A DNA stretch of 64,000 bases from CAMLJR01 sp964500675 (GTDB taxonomy: Bacteria > Pseudomonadota > Gammaproteobacteria > Pseudomonadales > CAMLJR01): contig CAZCNY010000004.1 in NCBI GenBank assembly GCA_964500675.1, positions 62,001-126,000 on the forward strand, given 5' to 3'. The translations under genes and the position numbers were made by a program. Shown piece after piece: positions 8,410-17,000 of the stretch (position 1 is the stretch's first letter; the number at the start of each line of letters is the position of its first letter). Under the pieces are notes generated by a model, which had not been told where the DNA came from, searched no databases, and worked only from the letters and a program-made list of their open reading frames with translations.

Positions 8410-9645
8410 ATGGCCACGTTCGCGTATCGCGGTCGCAACCCGCAGGGCGCATTGATCGAAGGCAATATCGAAGCCGCGAATGCCAACGCCGCCGCGACGC
8501 GTCTCGCCAACGATGGCGTGATTCCGCTCGGCATCGAAGAGCTGCGCGAAGCGGCAACCGGCAACAACCATAAAAAGACCTTCGAAATTTTATTCAAACG
8601 CAAAGTCGATCTGCCCGATTTAATTATGTTCTCGCGGCAGATGTACAGTTTGTCGCGCGCGGGCGTGCCGATTTTGCGCGCCTTCATCAGCCTCGCCGAC
8701 AGCGCCGCGAATCCCGAACTCGGCAAAGTGCTGCGCATGGTCGGCGACGATCTCGCCAGCGGACAAAACCTCGCGACCGCGATGTCGAAATACGAAGCCG
8801 TGTTTTCGCCGTTCTATGTCGCGATGGTGCACGTCGGCGAAAACACGGGCCGCCTCGATACCGTTTTCATGCAACTGGCGAATCATTTGGAGCGCGATCT
8901 CGAAACGCGCAAACGCATTGCTTCGGCGTTTCGCTACCCGACATTCGTATTGATCGCGATCAGCGTGGCTATCGCGATTATCAACTTAATGGTGATTCCC
9001 GCTTTCGCGAAAATTTTCGCGAGCTTTCACGCGCAACTGCCGTGGGCGACGCGTCTGCTGCTCGGCACCTCGCATTTTTTCGTGACGTACTGGCCGCTGC
9101 TGAGTGTCGCGATTATCGGCGGCTCATTTTGGTGGCGGCACTACATTTCCACCGAAAAAGGCCGCCTGTTTTGGGATGGAAAAAAGATTCGCATTCCGAT
9201 GATCGGCGACATCGTGCACCGCGCGTTGCTCGGCCGTTTCGCGCGCACGTTCGCGACGATGAGCCGCGCCGGCGTGCCGTTGCCGACCGCGTTGAACGTG
9301 GTTTCGCGCGTCGTCGACAACGCCTTCGTCGGCGAAAAAATTCGCGGTATGAGCGTCGGCATCGAGCGCGGCGAATCGATCACGCGCAACGCCGCCGCCA
9401 CCAACATGTTCAGCGACCTCGTGCTGCAAATGCTCGCGGTGGGCGAAGAGACCGGCGCCATCGACGAATTGCTCGAAGAGGTGGCGGATTTTTACGATCG
9501 CGAAGTCGATTACGATTTGAAACGCTTATCCGATCGCATCGAGCCGCTGATGATCGTATTCGTCGGTGTGCTCGTGTTGATTCTCGCACTCGGTGTCTTT
9601 CTGCCGATGTGGGACATGGCGAGCGCGGCACGCGGCGGCGGTTGA
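8410..9645 (+). CDS. mshG: MSHA pilus inner-membrane platform protein MshG (PilC/GspF family)
   Basis: 411 residues beginning MATFAYRGRNPQG, as in PilC/GspF proteins. Two repeated T2SSF cytoplasmic helical domains are visible (SRQMYSLSRAGVPILRAF and the later RTFATMSRAGVPLPTALN). Membrane helices lie at about residues 175-200, 225-245 and 380-402. It is the polytopic protein around which the ATPase MshE works to insert pilins into the fibre. It sits 14 bases after mshE and directly before a prepilin gene. Confidence 0.92.
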   Translation: MATFAYRGRNPQGALIEGNIEAANANAAATRLANDGVIPLGIEELREAATGNNHKKTFEILFKRKVDLPDLIMFSRQMYSLSRAGVPILRAFISLADSAANPELGKVLRMVGDDLASGQNLATAMSKYEAVFSPFYVAMVHVGENTGRLDTVFMQLANHLERDLETRKRIASAFRYPTFVLIAISVAIAIINLMVIPAFAKIFASFHAQLPWATRLLLGTSHFFVTYWPLLSVAIIGGSFWWRHYISTEKGRLFWDGKKIRIPMIGDIVHRALLGRFARTFATMSRAGVPLPTALNVVSRVVDNAFVGEKIRGMSVGIERGESITRNAAATNMFSDLVLQMLAVGEETGAIDELLEEVADFYDREVDYDLKRLSDRIEPLMIVFVGVLVLILALGVFLPMWDMASAARGGG

Positions 9646-9646
9646 T

Positions 9647-10216
9647 ATGCAACCTCAACGTGCGCGAATGGCGCAGCGCGGTTTCAGCCTGATCGAATTG
9701 ATCGTCGTCATCTGCATTATCGTGCTGGTGATTTACGCGGGACTGCCGCATTTCGAGGACACGCTGAAACAAGCGCACGAAACCGCGGTGAAACTCGGCG
9801 CGCGCGCATTGCAGGACGGCGTCGAGCGCGCCAAAGCGATGCAAATGCTCGACGGTTTATCGGGCGCGACATACAACCTGCCGCGCTTCGGCGACGGCAC
9901 CTTGGATTTATCGCCGGGCGGTTTCCCGGCCGGCACTTCGCGCAAACCCGGCGATCGTTTGCGGGTGGAGAACTGCAACGAAATTTGGAATGCCGTGCTC
10001 GAACCGAATCCCGAAGATAAGGCGGGCAATGCGAGCGGCAATTATCGCGTGAGCCTTGTCGAAAAGAGCGCAAAAACAGGCCCCTCCAAAACGGGCAAAA
10101 GCGCTATTTGCGTCTATGGTTATGTGCATGGTGGAAACATGAGCATCAGCTACGATCCCGCCACCGGAAAGGTGTGGGCTGATGCGAGCTTCAAAGGGTC
10201 TGCATGGACGGATTGA
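9647..10216 (+). CDS. Type IV prepilin-like protein at the mshB position
   Basis: 189 residues from ATG 9647, two bases after the mshG stop; a longer reading from 9593 would lie inside mshG. A short basic leader ends RG and is followed by FSLIELIVVI, so prepilin peptidase should cut after Gly. A hydrophobic helix follows, then a soluble domain ending in NMSISYDPATGKVW. Two Cys (in ENCNE and AICVY) could form the pilin disulfide loop. Its place fits mshB or mshF of Vibrio, but the sequence does not decide which. The last 35 or so codons occur again at 11010-11141, beyond the toxin-antitoxin module. Confidence 0.82.
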   Translation: MQPQRARMAQRGFSLIELIVVICIIVLVIYAGLPHFEDTLKQAHETAVKLGARALQDGVERAKAMQMLDGLSGATYNLPRFGDGTLDLSPGGFPAGTSRKPGDRLRVENCNEIWNAVLEPNPEDKAGNASGNYRVSLVEKSAKTGPSKTGKSAICVYGYVHGGNMSISYDPATGKVWADASFKGSAWTD

Positions 10217-10279
10217 TCAAATTCAAAAAATTGTTAGATCAATGCAAAATGCCCCTCAATAAAAATTACTGAAACGTAA

Positions 10280-10669
10280 TTACTTTCTACTGTCGATCGT
10301 TTTAATACCGTATTTCGCAATCTCGGTATCGGCAGTGATCAACTCCAGCCCTTCCGCCTGCGCTTGCGCGATCAGCATTCTGTCGAAGGGGTCGCGGTGA
10401 ATTTCCGGCAATGCGCCCGCGCGTTCGCCGTGAAACAGCGTGATGGCCAGTTTCTCAAATCCTTCTTCTTCAACGATCGCGTCGAGGTCATCGGGCGCTT
10501 GCAGCAGTCCGCGCATTTTTTTAATGGAAATTTCCCACGTCGATACCGCGCTGACGAAAACCGAATTGGCCGGGGCGGCAATCAATGTTCGCGCCTGCTT
10601 GCCGAGCGCTTTGCTATCGGCGAGCCACCATAACAAAACGTGGGTATCGAGTAATAATCGACGCATCAT
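10280..10669 (-). CDS. VapC-like PIN-domain toxin
   Basis: 129 residues with the PIN nuclease acidic set in order: Asp8 in LLLDTH, Glu46 in STWEISIKK, Asp96 in DPFDRMLIAQA and Asp114 in TADTEI. These residues bind Mg and cut RNA in VapC toxins, often initiator tRNA or rRNA; the target here is unknown. The ATG overlaps the stop of the antitoxin gene (ATGA), so the pair is translationally coupled. It lies opposite to the msh genes, between the mshB-position gene and mshA, and is foreign to the usual msh layout. Confidence 0.9.
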   Translation of the reverse strand: MMRRLLLDTHVLLWWLADSKALGKQARTLIAAPANSVFVSAVSTWEISIKKMRGLLQAPDDLDAIVEEEGFEKLAITLFHGERAGALPEIHRDPFDRMLIAQAQAEGLELITADTEIAKYGIKTIDSRK

Positions 10670-10905
10670 GCGCCCTCGAAGCTATCGATAATATCTTGCG
10701 GTGTCGTATCGAACGCAGCGCTGATTTTGATTTTCCCCTTGAGCCGTCCCGGCTTGCGCGGCTGCCTTTTTTTCTTGTGCGGAGTCAGATCGAGATAGGG
10801 CTTGCCGGCCTTGGCGATGATCACCGTTTTGCCCTCCCACACCTCCTCGCCCAGTTGCGACAGGCGGGATTTTGCTTCGTGCATGTTGACCTGAATAGCT
10901 GACAT
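10666..10905 (-). CDS. Phd/VapB-family antitoxin
   Basis: 79 residues starting MSAIQVNMHEAKSRLSQL, the Phd/YefM fold in which the N-terminal half dimerises and binds the operator. The Lys/Arg-rich C-terminal half should wrap around and block the toxin. An AAAGG ribosome site lies 8-9 bases before the ATG, and a strong promoter with a perfect 18-base palindrome lies just upstream. It should repress its own operon alone and more tightly with the toxin, as known for the family. Confidence 0.9.
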   Translation of the reverse strand: MSAIQVNMHEAKSRLSQLGEEVWEGKTVIIAKAGKPYLDLTPHKKKRQPRKPGRLKGKIKISAAFDTTPQDIIDSFEGA

Positions 10906-10918
10906 GGCAAAACCTTTA

Positions 10919-10936
10919 TTAGCTAAATTTAGCTAA
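10919..10936. promoter_or_regulatory. Perfect 18-base palindrome, probable operator of the toxin-antitoxin operon
   Basis: TTAGCTAAATTTAGCTAA reads the same on both strands. It sits between the -10 box and the antitoxin start, where Phd-type antitoxins bind to repress transcription. Its base composition is far more AT-rich than its surroundings. Confidence 0.75.
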
Positions 10937-10963
10937 TTATACGAGGGGGATCGGACTCGTCAA
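10936..10963 (-). promoter_or_regulatory. Sigma-70 promoter of the toxin-antitoxin operon
   Basis: On the minus strand TTGACG (10963-10958) and a consensus TATAAT (10941-10936) are separated by 16 bases. The -10 box abuts the palindrome, so repressor binding would cover the start of transcription. Confidence 0.7.
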
Positions 10964-11009
10964 GATCGAACCACCGCGACAGACCTCGACTCAACCCCAA
11001 TATCCGAGC

Positions 11010-11141
11010 CTCAAAACAGGAAAAATCGCAGTTTATGTCTATAGTTACGAGCATGGTGGAAACATGAGCATCGGCTACGATCCCGCCACCGGAAAGGTGT
11101 GGGCTGATGCGCGATTCAAAGGGTCCGCTTTCGCGGACTGA
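11010..11141 (+). pseudogene. Duplicated 3' end of the mshB-position prepilin gene
   Basis: In frame this stretch reads LKTGKIAVYVYSYEHGGN, then MSIGYDPATGKVWADARF and a TGA. It matches the last 40 or so codons of the prepilin ending at 10216, with several base changes but no shift in the final 100 bases. No start codon or pilin leader precedes it, so it is a remnant. It lies on the far side of the toxin-antitoxin module, so the module is flanked by an imperfect direct repeat of gene-end sequence. Confidence 0.8.
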
Positions 11142-11220
11142 TTTCAGCGTTTTCGGACCGGCATGGCCGCCCGCCGATTTTATGTGTTGAAGGAAAAAAT
11201 TTAATTTTTGGAGTTATTTC

Positions 11221-11688
11221 ATGAGCAACAAACAACAGGGTTTTACGTTAATCGAACTCGTAGTGGTCATCGTTATTTTGGGGATTTTGGCGGCGGTTGC
11301 GGTGCCGAAATTTGTTGATCTTCAAGGTGATGCTCGCGCCAGTGTAATCAAAGGTGTCCAAGGTAGCATGCAGGGCGCAGCTGCTCTTGTGCAAGCGAAA
11401 TACTTAGCTGCCGGAAATGGGTCAGCTACTTCTGTAACAATTCAGGGCACCTCAGTAACAGTCGTGGCAGGTAAAGGTTATCCGACACCTGACGCTGCGG
11501 GAATAGTCGCAGCAATGAACATCGATGTCTCCAGCAGCTCAACTCTTCAAACTGCCGCAGGCACAAACAGCATCAGCGTTCAGTCGAAGGGAGCAACGAC
11601 CGTCACCAGTTGCGAAGTGACCTATACCATGGCCGCCACTGACAACGCTCCCAATATCCAACTCAGCAACCCGCTTACTTGCGATTAA
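11221..11688 (+). CDS. mshA: MSHA major pilin MshA
   Basis: 155 residues with leader MSNKQQG and mature start FTLIELVVVIVILGILAAVA, including Glu5. The pattern VAVPKFVDLQGDAR after the helix is typical of MshA. Two Cys near the C-terminus (TSCEVTY and PLTCD) would form the disulfide loop. A clear GGAG ribosome site lies 8 bases before the ATG. Codon use is less GC-biased than in the upstream assembly genes, as expected for a surface-exposed, variable or highly expressed subunit. It should polymerise into the pilus shaft. Confidence 0.92.
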   Translation: MSNKQQGFTLIELVVVIVILGILAAVAVPKFVDLQGDARASVIKGVQGSMQGAAALVQAKYLAAGNGSATSVTIQGTSVTVVAGKGYPTPDAAGIVAAMNIDVSSSSTLQTAAGTNSISVQSKGATTVTSCEVTYTMAATDNAPNIQLSNPLTCD

Positions 11689-11718
11689 AGTACTACCGAT
11701 GAGTCAAGCCGCAGCTGT

Positions 11719-12138
11719 ATGATTTCCAATTCTCGCGGTTTTACTCTAGTTGAATTGGTTGTTGTACTTGTTCTTCTTGGTATTATCTCAATTTACGCCG
11801 CGCCCAAATTCGCAGGGCGCGGCGGTTATTCTGAACTCACCGTTCAGCAAGATTTAAAACAATCGATTCGCTTGGCGCAGCAGCTCGCGATGAGCCGGAC
11901 GGATCGCACGATTACACTTGTCACGAGCGCAACAGCCATCGATGTGCTCGATAATGGCACTTCTGTTTATAATCCTCCAAAAAAACTCCCTAGCGACGTA
12001 TCACTCAACAATCTCACTCTGACATTTGATCGCTTCGGTTCCGCCGGCCCATCTACAACAACCATCAATGTGGCCACATCGCCCGTGAATCTCAGCGTCT
12101 GCGTGCAAGGAACGACAGGCTATGCACAGGACTGCTGA
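11719..12138 (+). CDS. mshC: MSHA minor pilin MshC
   Basis: 139 residues. The leader MISNSRG precedes FTLVELVVVLVLLGIISIYA with Glu5, then APKFAGRGGYSELTVQQDL, a pattern found in MshC-type minor pilins. It ends in a Cys pair (NLSVCVQGT and AQDC). Minor pilins of this class probably prime fibre assembly. The gene follows mshA by 30 bases and overlaps mshD by 17 bases. Confidence 0.82.
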   Translation: MISNSRGFTLVELVVVLVLLGIISIYAAPKFAGRGGYSELTVQQDLKQSIRLAQQLAMSRTDRTITLVTSATAIDVLDNGTSVYNPPKKLPSDVSLNNLTLTFDRFGSAGPSTTTINVATSPVNLSVCVQGTTGYAQDC

Positions 12139-12658
12139 CTCTCAGCGCGGCTTCACACTCGTCGAAATCATCGTCAGCATCGTCGCCATCGGAATTTTGA
12201 TGGCGCTAGTGATTAATGTATTCGCACCGCAGGTTGTGCGCGGCACCGATCCTTTATTCAGCATGCGCGCGGCGGAACTCGGCCAATCGTATCTCGAAGA
12301 AATTCTGGGTAAACGCTTCGATGAAAATAGTCCGCTCGGCAACGGGCTGCGTTGCAATTCAGGCTCGCCTCAACCTTCTTGTTCGGCCGCGCTAGGTATC
12401 GATACCGGCGAAACCGCCGGTGTTACAAACACATTCGATGATGTGGACGATTACAACTCGGTGGTCAACCTCGCGCCCACCGATCAATCAGGCAGCGTGC
12501 GCAGCGGCTACGAAGATTTCCGCGTTTCGATAAGCGTGGCTTACGCCGGTAGCGAAGTTGGTCTAGCAAATAACACCGACGCCAAACGAATCGATGTCAC
12601 AATTATCGATCCGCGCGGTAACCAAACTGTTTTCAGCGCGTACAAGACGAATTTTTAA
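12122..12658 (+). CDS. mshD: MSHA minor pilin MshD
   Basis: 178 residues. The leader MHRTADSQRG precedes FTLVEIIVSIVAIGILMALV, with Glu5 retained. The segment DPLFSMRAAELGQSYLEEILG matches the MshD/PilV-type minor pilin layout, and two Cys (RCNSG and PSCSAA) lie in the soluble part. It is in the usual place between mshC and mshO, starts within the end of mshC and stops two bases before the mshO ATG. Confidence 0.85.
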   Translation: MHRTADSQRGFTLVEIIVSIVAIGILMALVINVFAPQVVRGTDPLFSMRAAELGQSYLEEILGKRFDENSPLGNGLRCNSGSPQPSCSAALGIDTGETAGVTNTFDDVDDYNSVVNLAPTDQSGSVRSGYEDFRVSISVAYAGSEVGLANNTDAKRIDVTIIDPRGNQTVFSAYKTNF

Positions 12659-12660
12659 CT

Positions 12661-13587
12661 ATGAGCGCAGCGAATGAAAAAGCAGCCCTCACCCTAGCCC
12701 TCTCCTTTAGACCCTTTAGGGCCCGCAGGGAGAGGGCACTAAAACGAGGCTCTGTTGTATTTCATAGCCAAACTTTCCCCTCTCCCTGCGGGAGAGGGGT
12801 TAGGGGTGAGGGCAATCGCGGCTTCACACTGATCGAACTCGTCGTTGTGATCGTATTGCTCGGCATCACGGCGGTGACGTTCACTTCGTTGATTACCGGC
12901 AGCGTGCGCGGTTATCTCGATACCGCAAACCGGCAGGATTCCGCGGCGATGGCGCGCATCGCGCTCGACCGCATCGCGCGCGAATTGCGCGAAGCGATGC
13001 CGCAATCGGTGCGCGTCACGAACGATAAATCCTGCATTCAATTTTTGCCGGTCAATTCGAGTTTTGTTTACGCAGTGTTGAATGCGGGCGACACGAGCGT
13101 GCAAGTCGTCGAACCGCCAGGGGGTTATGGCGTGCCGACGGGAAGTTATTACGCGGCGGTTTACCCGATTCTTCCCGGCGATTTGTATAGCACCACCGCG
13201 ATGAAAAGTATCAGTGGTTTCGGCAGTGTCAGCAACGGATTGCGCACGCTCACTCTCGCCTCCGCCTTTACGTCAATTCACAATTCGCCGGGAGAGCGCT
13301 TGTACGTGGTGAGCAATCTTGCCGTGAGTTATTGTTTTGAAAACAACGGCCAGTTGAATCGCTATACCGGCGGCGTTGCCGCAACGCAACCCACACCCGG
13401 CGCGGGATTGACGAGCGGCAGCGGCGCAACGCTGATCGACAAATTATCGGCGGGCACATTCAATTATCAATCCGGCAATTGGCAGAATAACGCGCTCGTG
13501 ACGATTAACTTCACGATTCAACAGCAGAGCAGCAATAACGAGACACTGCAATTCGATCACGAGGTGTGGCTGCGCGATGTGCAATAA
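12661..13587 (+). CDS. mshO: MSHA minor pilin MshO with a repeat-built leader
   Basis: 308 residues. The prepilin cut site RG-FTLIELVVVIVLLG begins only at residue 55, because a palindromic repeat element is built into the leader in frame (12685-12813). No ATG, GTG or TTG lies in frame between the repeat and the cut site, so translation must start upstream of it; ATG 12661 is two bases after mshD. After the helix comes a PilW/MshO-like soluble domain (DRIARELREAMPQSVR). The leader should be removed by prepilin peptidase, which would make the insertion harmless if the long leader is still recognised. Confidence 0.85.
   Translation: MSAANEKAALTLALSFRPFRARRERALKRGSVVFHSQTFPSPCGRGVRGEGNRGFTLIELVVVIVLLGITAVTFTSLITGSVRGYLDTANRQDSAAMARIALDRIARELREAMPQSVRVTNDKSCIQFLPVNSSFVYAVLNAGDTSVQVVEPPGGYGVPTGSYYAAVYPILPGDLYSTTAMKSISGFGSVSNGLRTLTLASAFTSIHNSPGERLYVVSNLAVSYCFENNGQLNRYTGGVAATQPTPGAGLTSGSGATLIDKLSAGTFNYQSGNWQNNALVTINFTIQQQSSNNETLQFDHEVWLRDVQ
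12685..12736 (+). repeat. Palindromic repeat unit, copy 1 (inside mshO leader)
   Basis: A 52-base unit with CCCTCACCCTAG at one end and CCCTCTCC...GGGAGAGGG arms able to fold into a hairpin around CTTTAGACCCTTTAGGGCCC. It matches copy 2 in mshP at 49 of 52 positions. Read in the mshO frame it encodes ALTLALSFRPFRARRER. This belongs to the broad class of REP-like CCCTCACCC repeats found in many proteobacteria. Confidence 0.85.
12777..12813 (-). repeat. Inverted partner of the repeat unit in mshO
   Basis: A hairpin CCCCTCTCCCTGCGGGAGAGGGG followed by TTAGGGGTGAGGGC, the reverse complement of the outer end of copy 1. Copy 1 and this unit together form a 129-base inverted-repeat pair (12685-12813) with about 40 bases between them, like a two-unit interspersed mosaic element. 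Confidence 0.75.
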
Positions 13588-14047
13588 AATCGCCCTCACC
13601 CTAACCCTCTCCTTTAGACCCTTTAGGGCCCTGAGGGAGAGGGAACAAAAGAAACAGCGCGGCTTCAGCCTGATTTTGGTTTTATTTTTACTCGTCGTAG
13701 TGGGCTTGCTCGCGGCGGCGATGGCGCAATTGAATAGCGGCGGCTCGAAAGCGGTCGGTATGGAAATTCAATCGACGCGCGCGTTGTTCGCGGCGGAAAG
13801 CGGCGCGCAAATCGCCGCGATGAGTTTGTTTCCAATCGACGGTGGCACACCAGGGTGCGCCGCCGTACCTGCCTCCAAATCGTTCACCGCGGGTGGATTG
13901 AGTAATTGCAAAACGAATCTCGGTTGCTCATCCGCAAGCGCCGCAGGTCGCACGATTTACACAATAACCAGCGAAGGGCAATGTGCGGTCGGCACTGATG
14001 ATTACGCGCGGCGTAAAATCACCGTGGGATTGCGGAGCATGCAATGA
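13577..14047 (+). CDS. mshP: MSHA biogenesis protein MshP with a repeat-built leader
   Basis: 156 residues. The ATG lies inside the end of mshO. Residues 6-23 (ALTLTLSFRPFRALRER) are encoded by repeat copy 2; the cut site QRG-FSLILVLFLL follows at residue 30. The +5 position is Leu, not Glu, as is common in PilX/MshP-type proteins. The segment STRALFAAESGAQIAAMSLF is typical of this family. No start codon lies between repeat and cut site. It overlaps mshQ by four bases. Confidence 0.82.
   Translation: MCNKIALTLTLSFRPFRALREREQKKQRGFSLILVLFLLVVVGLLAAAMAQLNSGGSKAVGMEIQSTRALFAAESGAQIAAMSLFPIDGGTPGCAAVPASKSFTAGGLSNCKTNLGCSSASAAGRTIYTITSEGQCAVGTDDYARRKITVGLRSMQ
13592..13643 (+). repeat. Palindromic repeat unit, copy 2 (inside mshP leader)
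   Basis: A 52-base unit differing from copy 1 (12685-12736) at three positions and lying in the same codon phase, so both prepilin leaders carry nearly the same peptide. The arms CCCTCTCC and GGGAGAGGG can pair. No inverted partner follows. Confidence 0.85.
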
Positions 14048-17000
14048 AAACTCTGCGCATCGTAAAAAAATCGTGCTTCGTGAAAAAAATTTTTGCCATT
14101 TTCTTTTTCATTTTCGCGGCGCAGTGCGCCCGCGCGACAATCATCGCCAGCACCACGACCGGCACCACTTATAGCAGCAACGGCAACGTCAACAGCTTTA
14201 CGCTGAACCGGCCGTCGAGTGTGAACGTCGGCGATTTGCTGCTGGTGCAGATCACCGTCAGCGCGAACATTTCGGTATCGAGCGTGCCGAGCGGCTGGAC
14301 GCAGCTCGCCGACAATAGCTCGGGCAACTTCAGCACCACGCTTGAACAATTCGTGTATTACCACGTCGCCACCAGCAGCGACACCGCCAACGGCGCCACC
14401 AGTTGGTCGTTGTCGAACAATGCGCGCGTCGCCGCGGCGATGATCGGATTTCGCAGCGATATTATCGGTCATGTCGCAGCAATCGACAGCTCGAATCCCG
14501 ATACCGGAAATAGCGCAACACTGACCGCGACCAGCATGACTGCATCCGCTGCCGGTCGTCTGGTGCGGCTTTACGGTCAGCGCAGCACCAGCGCGCTGAA
14601 TTCCAACGCGGCGTTGACACGTCACGCCGCCGCCAACGCCGATTCGCTGGTGACCTTGCTCGCCGCCAGCCGCGCTATCGCCGGCGCCGGCACGACCGGC
14701 AGCGATGTCGTCACCGCTTCCACATCCGCACGCTATGTGATTCACAGCGTGCTGTTGATCGATACAACAACGAAACCGGCGACCTGTTACAGCGATGATT
14801 TTTCCGACAGCACAGCGTTCGGAAAAAACTGGGCGACAACGAGTGTCGGCAGCCATACCTTCGTGCCGACAATTACCGGCGGTCATTTGCAACTTACCGA
14901 CAACAACGGTTACGAATCGACCGGAGCGACGCTGCAACGTTTATTTCCAACCAGCAATTTAATTTACGTCGAATTCAATCACTACGCGTATCCAAACAGC
15001 AGCGGTGCTGACGGTATCGCGGTGACATTGTCCGACGCGAGCATTACTCCGCAACCGGGTGGCTTCGGCGGCTCGCTCGGCTATGCGCAGCGCAACGATA
15101 GCGGCGGCATCAACGGTTTTGCGGGCGGCTGGATGGGCGTCGCACTCGACGAATACGGGAATTTTTCGAATGCCACCGAAGGTCGCATCGGCGGACCCGG
15201 GCGCACGCTCGATTCAGTGAGCATTCGCGGTTCCGGCTCGGGTCAAACCGGATATGTCTATGTTGCCGGCACGACCTCGTTAAATCCGGGCATCGACAGC
15301 AACACGACACCGGGGCCGGGCTATCGCTATCGTATCATCATCGATGCGGTGACGCCCGGGCAAACGTATGTCACGGTCGATCGCGATACGACAGGTGCGG
15401 GAACGAATTACACCAATTTAATTCCGACCTTCAACATCGAAGCGTCGGCGGGGCAGGCGGCGATTCCCGCCAATTTAATGCTGACGCTGACGGGCTCCAC
15501 GGGCGGCTCGCAGAATGTTCATGAGATCGGCAATCTGTCGGTGTGCGCGACGACGATCAACAACACCAATCTCGTCGATCATTTTGAATTTACGTATGCT
15601 TCGCAAGCGCTGACCTGCGACGCCGCGGCAATCACGATCAAGGCGTGCGCCAACACCGATTGTTCGACATTGATGTCGGTGCCCGTCACTGTTACGTTGA
15701 ATACAAGTGGTAATTTTGTCGGCGGCAACACACAAACGTTTACGGGTTCAACCACGCTGCAATTGCGGCAGAATACGCCGGCCACAGCGACATTTTCGGT
15801 GGCGAGCAGTTCGCCCGGCGCGAAAGCATTCAGCACGAATATATGCAACAACGTCAGCGGCAATACATGCTCGCTGTCGTTCGTCGATGCGGGTCTCGAA
15901 TTCGATGTGCCGAATGTGCTCGCGAATAAACCTTCTGGCGCGGTGCGTTTGCGCGCGGTGAAAAATTCGGGCGATGCGACGAATTCATGCGTCGCGCTGT
16001 TTCAAAACATGACACAGAATATTAATTTCTGGTCGACTTATTCCAACCCCAGCACAGGCACACGCGCCGTCGAGTTACGCCCAGGAAGCGGCAGCGGTAC
16101 GTTTACAAGTATCAGCGGCGCGAGTCCGGGCACTGCGTTGCCATTGGTATTTGACGCAAATGGCGAAACGACATTTGAAGCGCGCTATAACGATGCGGGA
16201 TTAATGACGTTGAATGCGAAATTCAGCGGCGGTACCACCGGCACATATGCCAACCTAACGCTAACCGGCACCGATAATTTCGTTTCGACACCGGCGGGAT
16301 TTTGTGTGAGAACACCCGACCCCACTGATTCGACCAAATCGCTGACCTGTACGCAAAATAGCAGTAATAACTTCGATTACGCGAAATGCTCGATATTCAC
16401 CAGCGCAGGAAACCCATTTCCTCTAATTATTTCCGCCGTTGGATGGGAGAGCGATAGCGATACGGACTTTTGTACAACCAATGCCGTTACGCCGAACTAT
16501 TCGCAAAATAATTTGAGTTTGAGCTCGACTGTCGTCGCCCCAGTCGCCGCAGATCCCAAAAATAACATCAATGGCGTTGTTACTCCACTAACCTTCAATA
16601 TGGATACAACGTCGAAGGGAATCGTCACGTTGCCTAGCGTGACCGAAAGCGAGGTTGGGGTATTTGAGTTCGTTGCAGCTCCGCCTCAACATCAGTATCA
16701 AGGCGTCACGATGCCGTCGGGTAGCAATTTACCGATCGGCCGTTTTATTCCGCATCACTTCACGGTTGCTAATGGAAACTTAATTAACCGAAAAACCAGC
16801 TGTGTGCCACAACCGACACCAGCACCGGCATTTACATATATGGACGAACGCTTTGATCTCTCCTTCAACATCTCCGCGCAAAATGCCAATAATCAGGTAA
16901 CGAAAAACTATCAAGGCGATTTCGAAACGCTTCATAGTTTTAACAACTTATTGCTGAAAGCGATTTCCCCTATCGCACCGCCAAGCAGTCTGTCGCGTGC

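Noticed and set aside
11142..11220. Possible sigma-54 promoter before mshA
   Set aside because: A GGC-rich stretch was considered, but the GG and GC elements with the right spacing are not both present.
14002..14937. Long open frame (311 codons) on the minus strand opposite mshP/mshQ
   Set aside because: It is antisense to two strongly supported msh genes, has no recognisable domain and shows the Arg/Ala/Gly-rich look of frames opposite GC-rich coding DNA.
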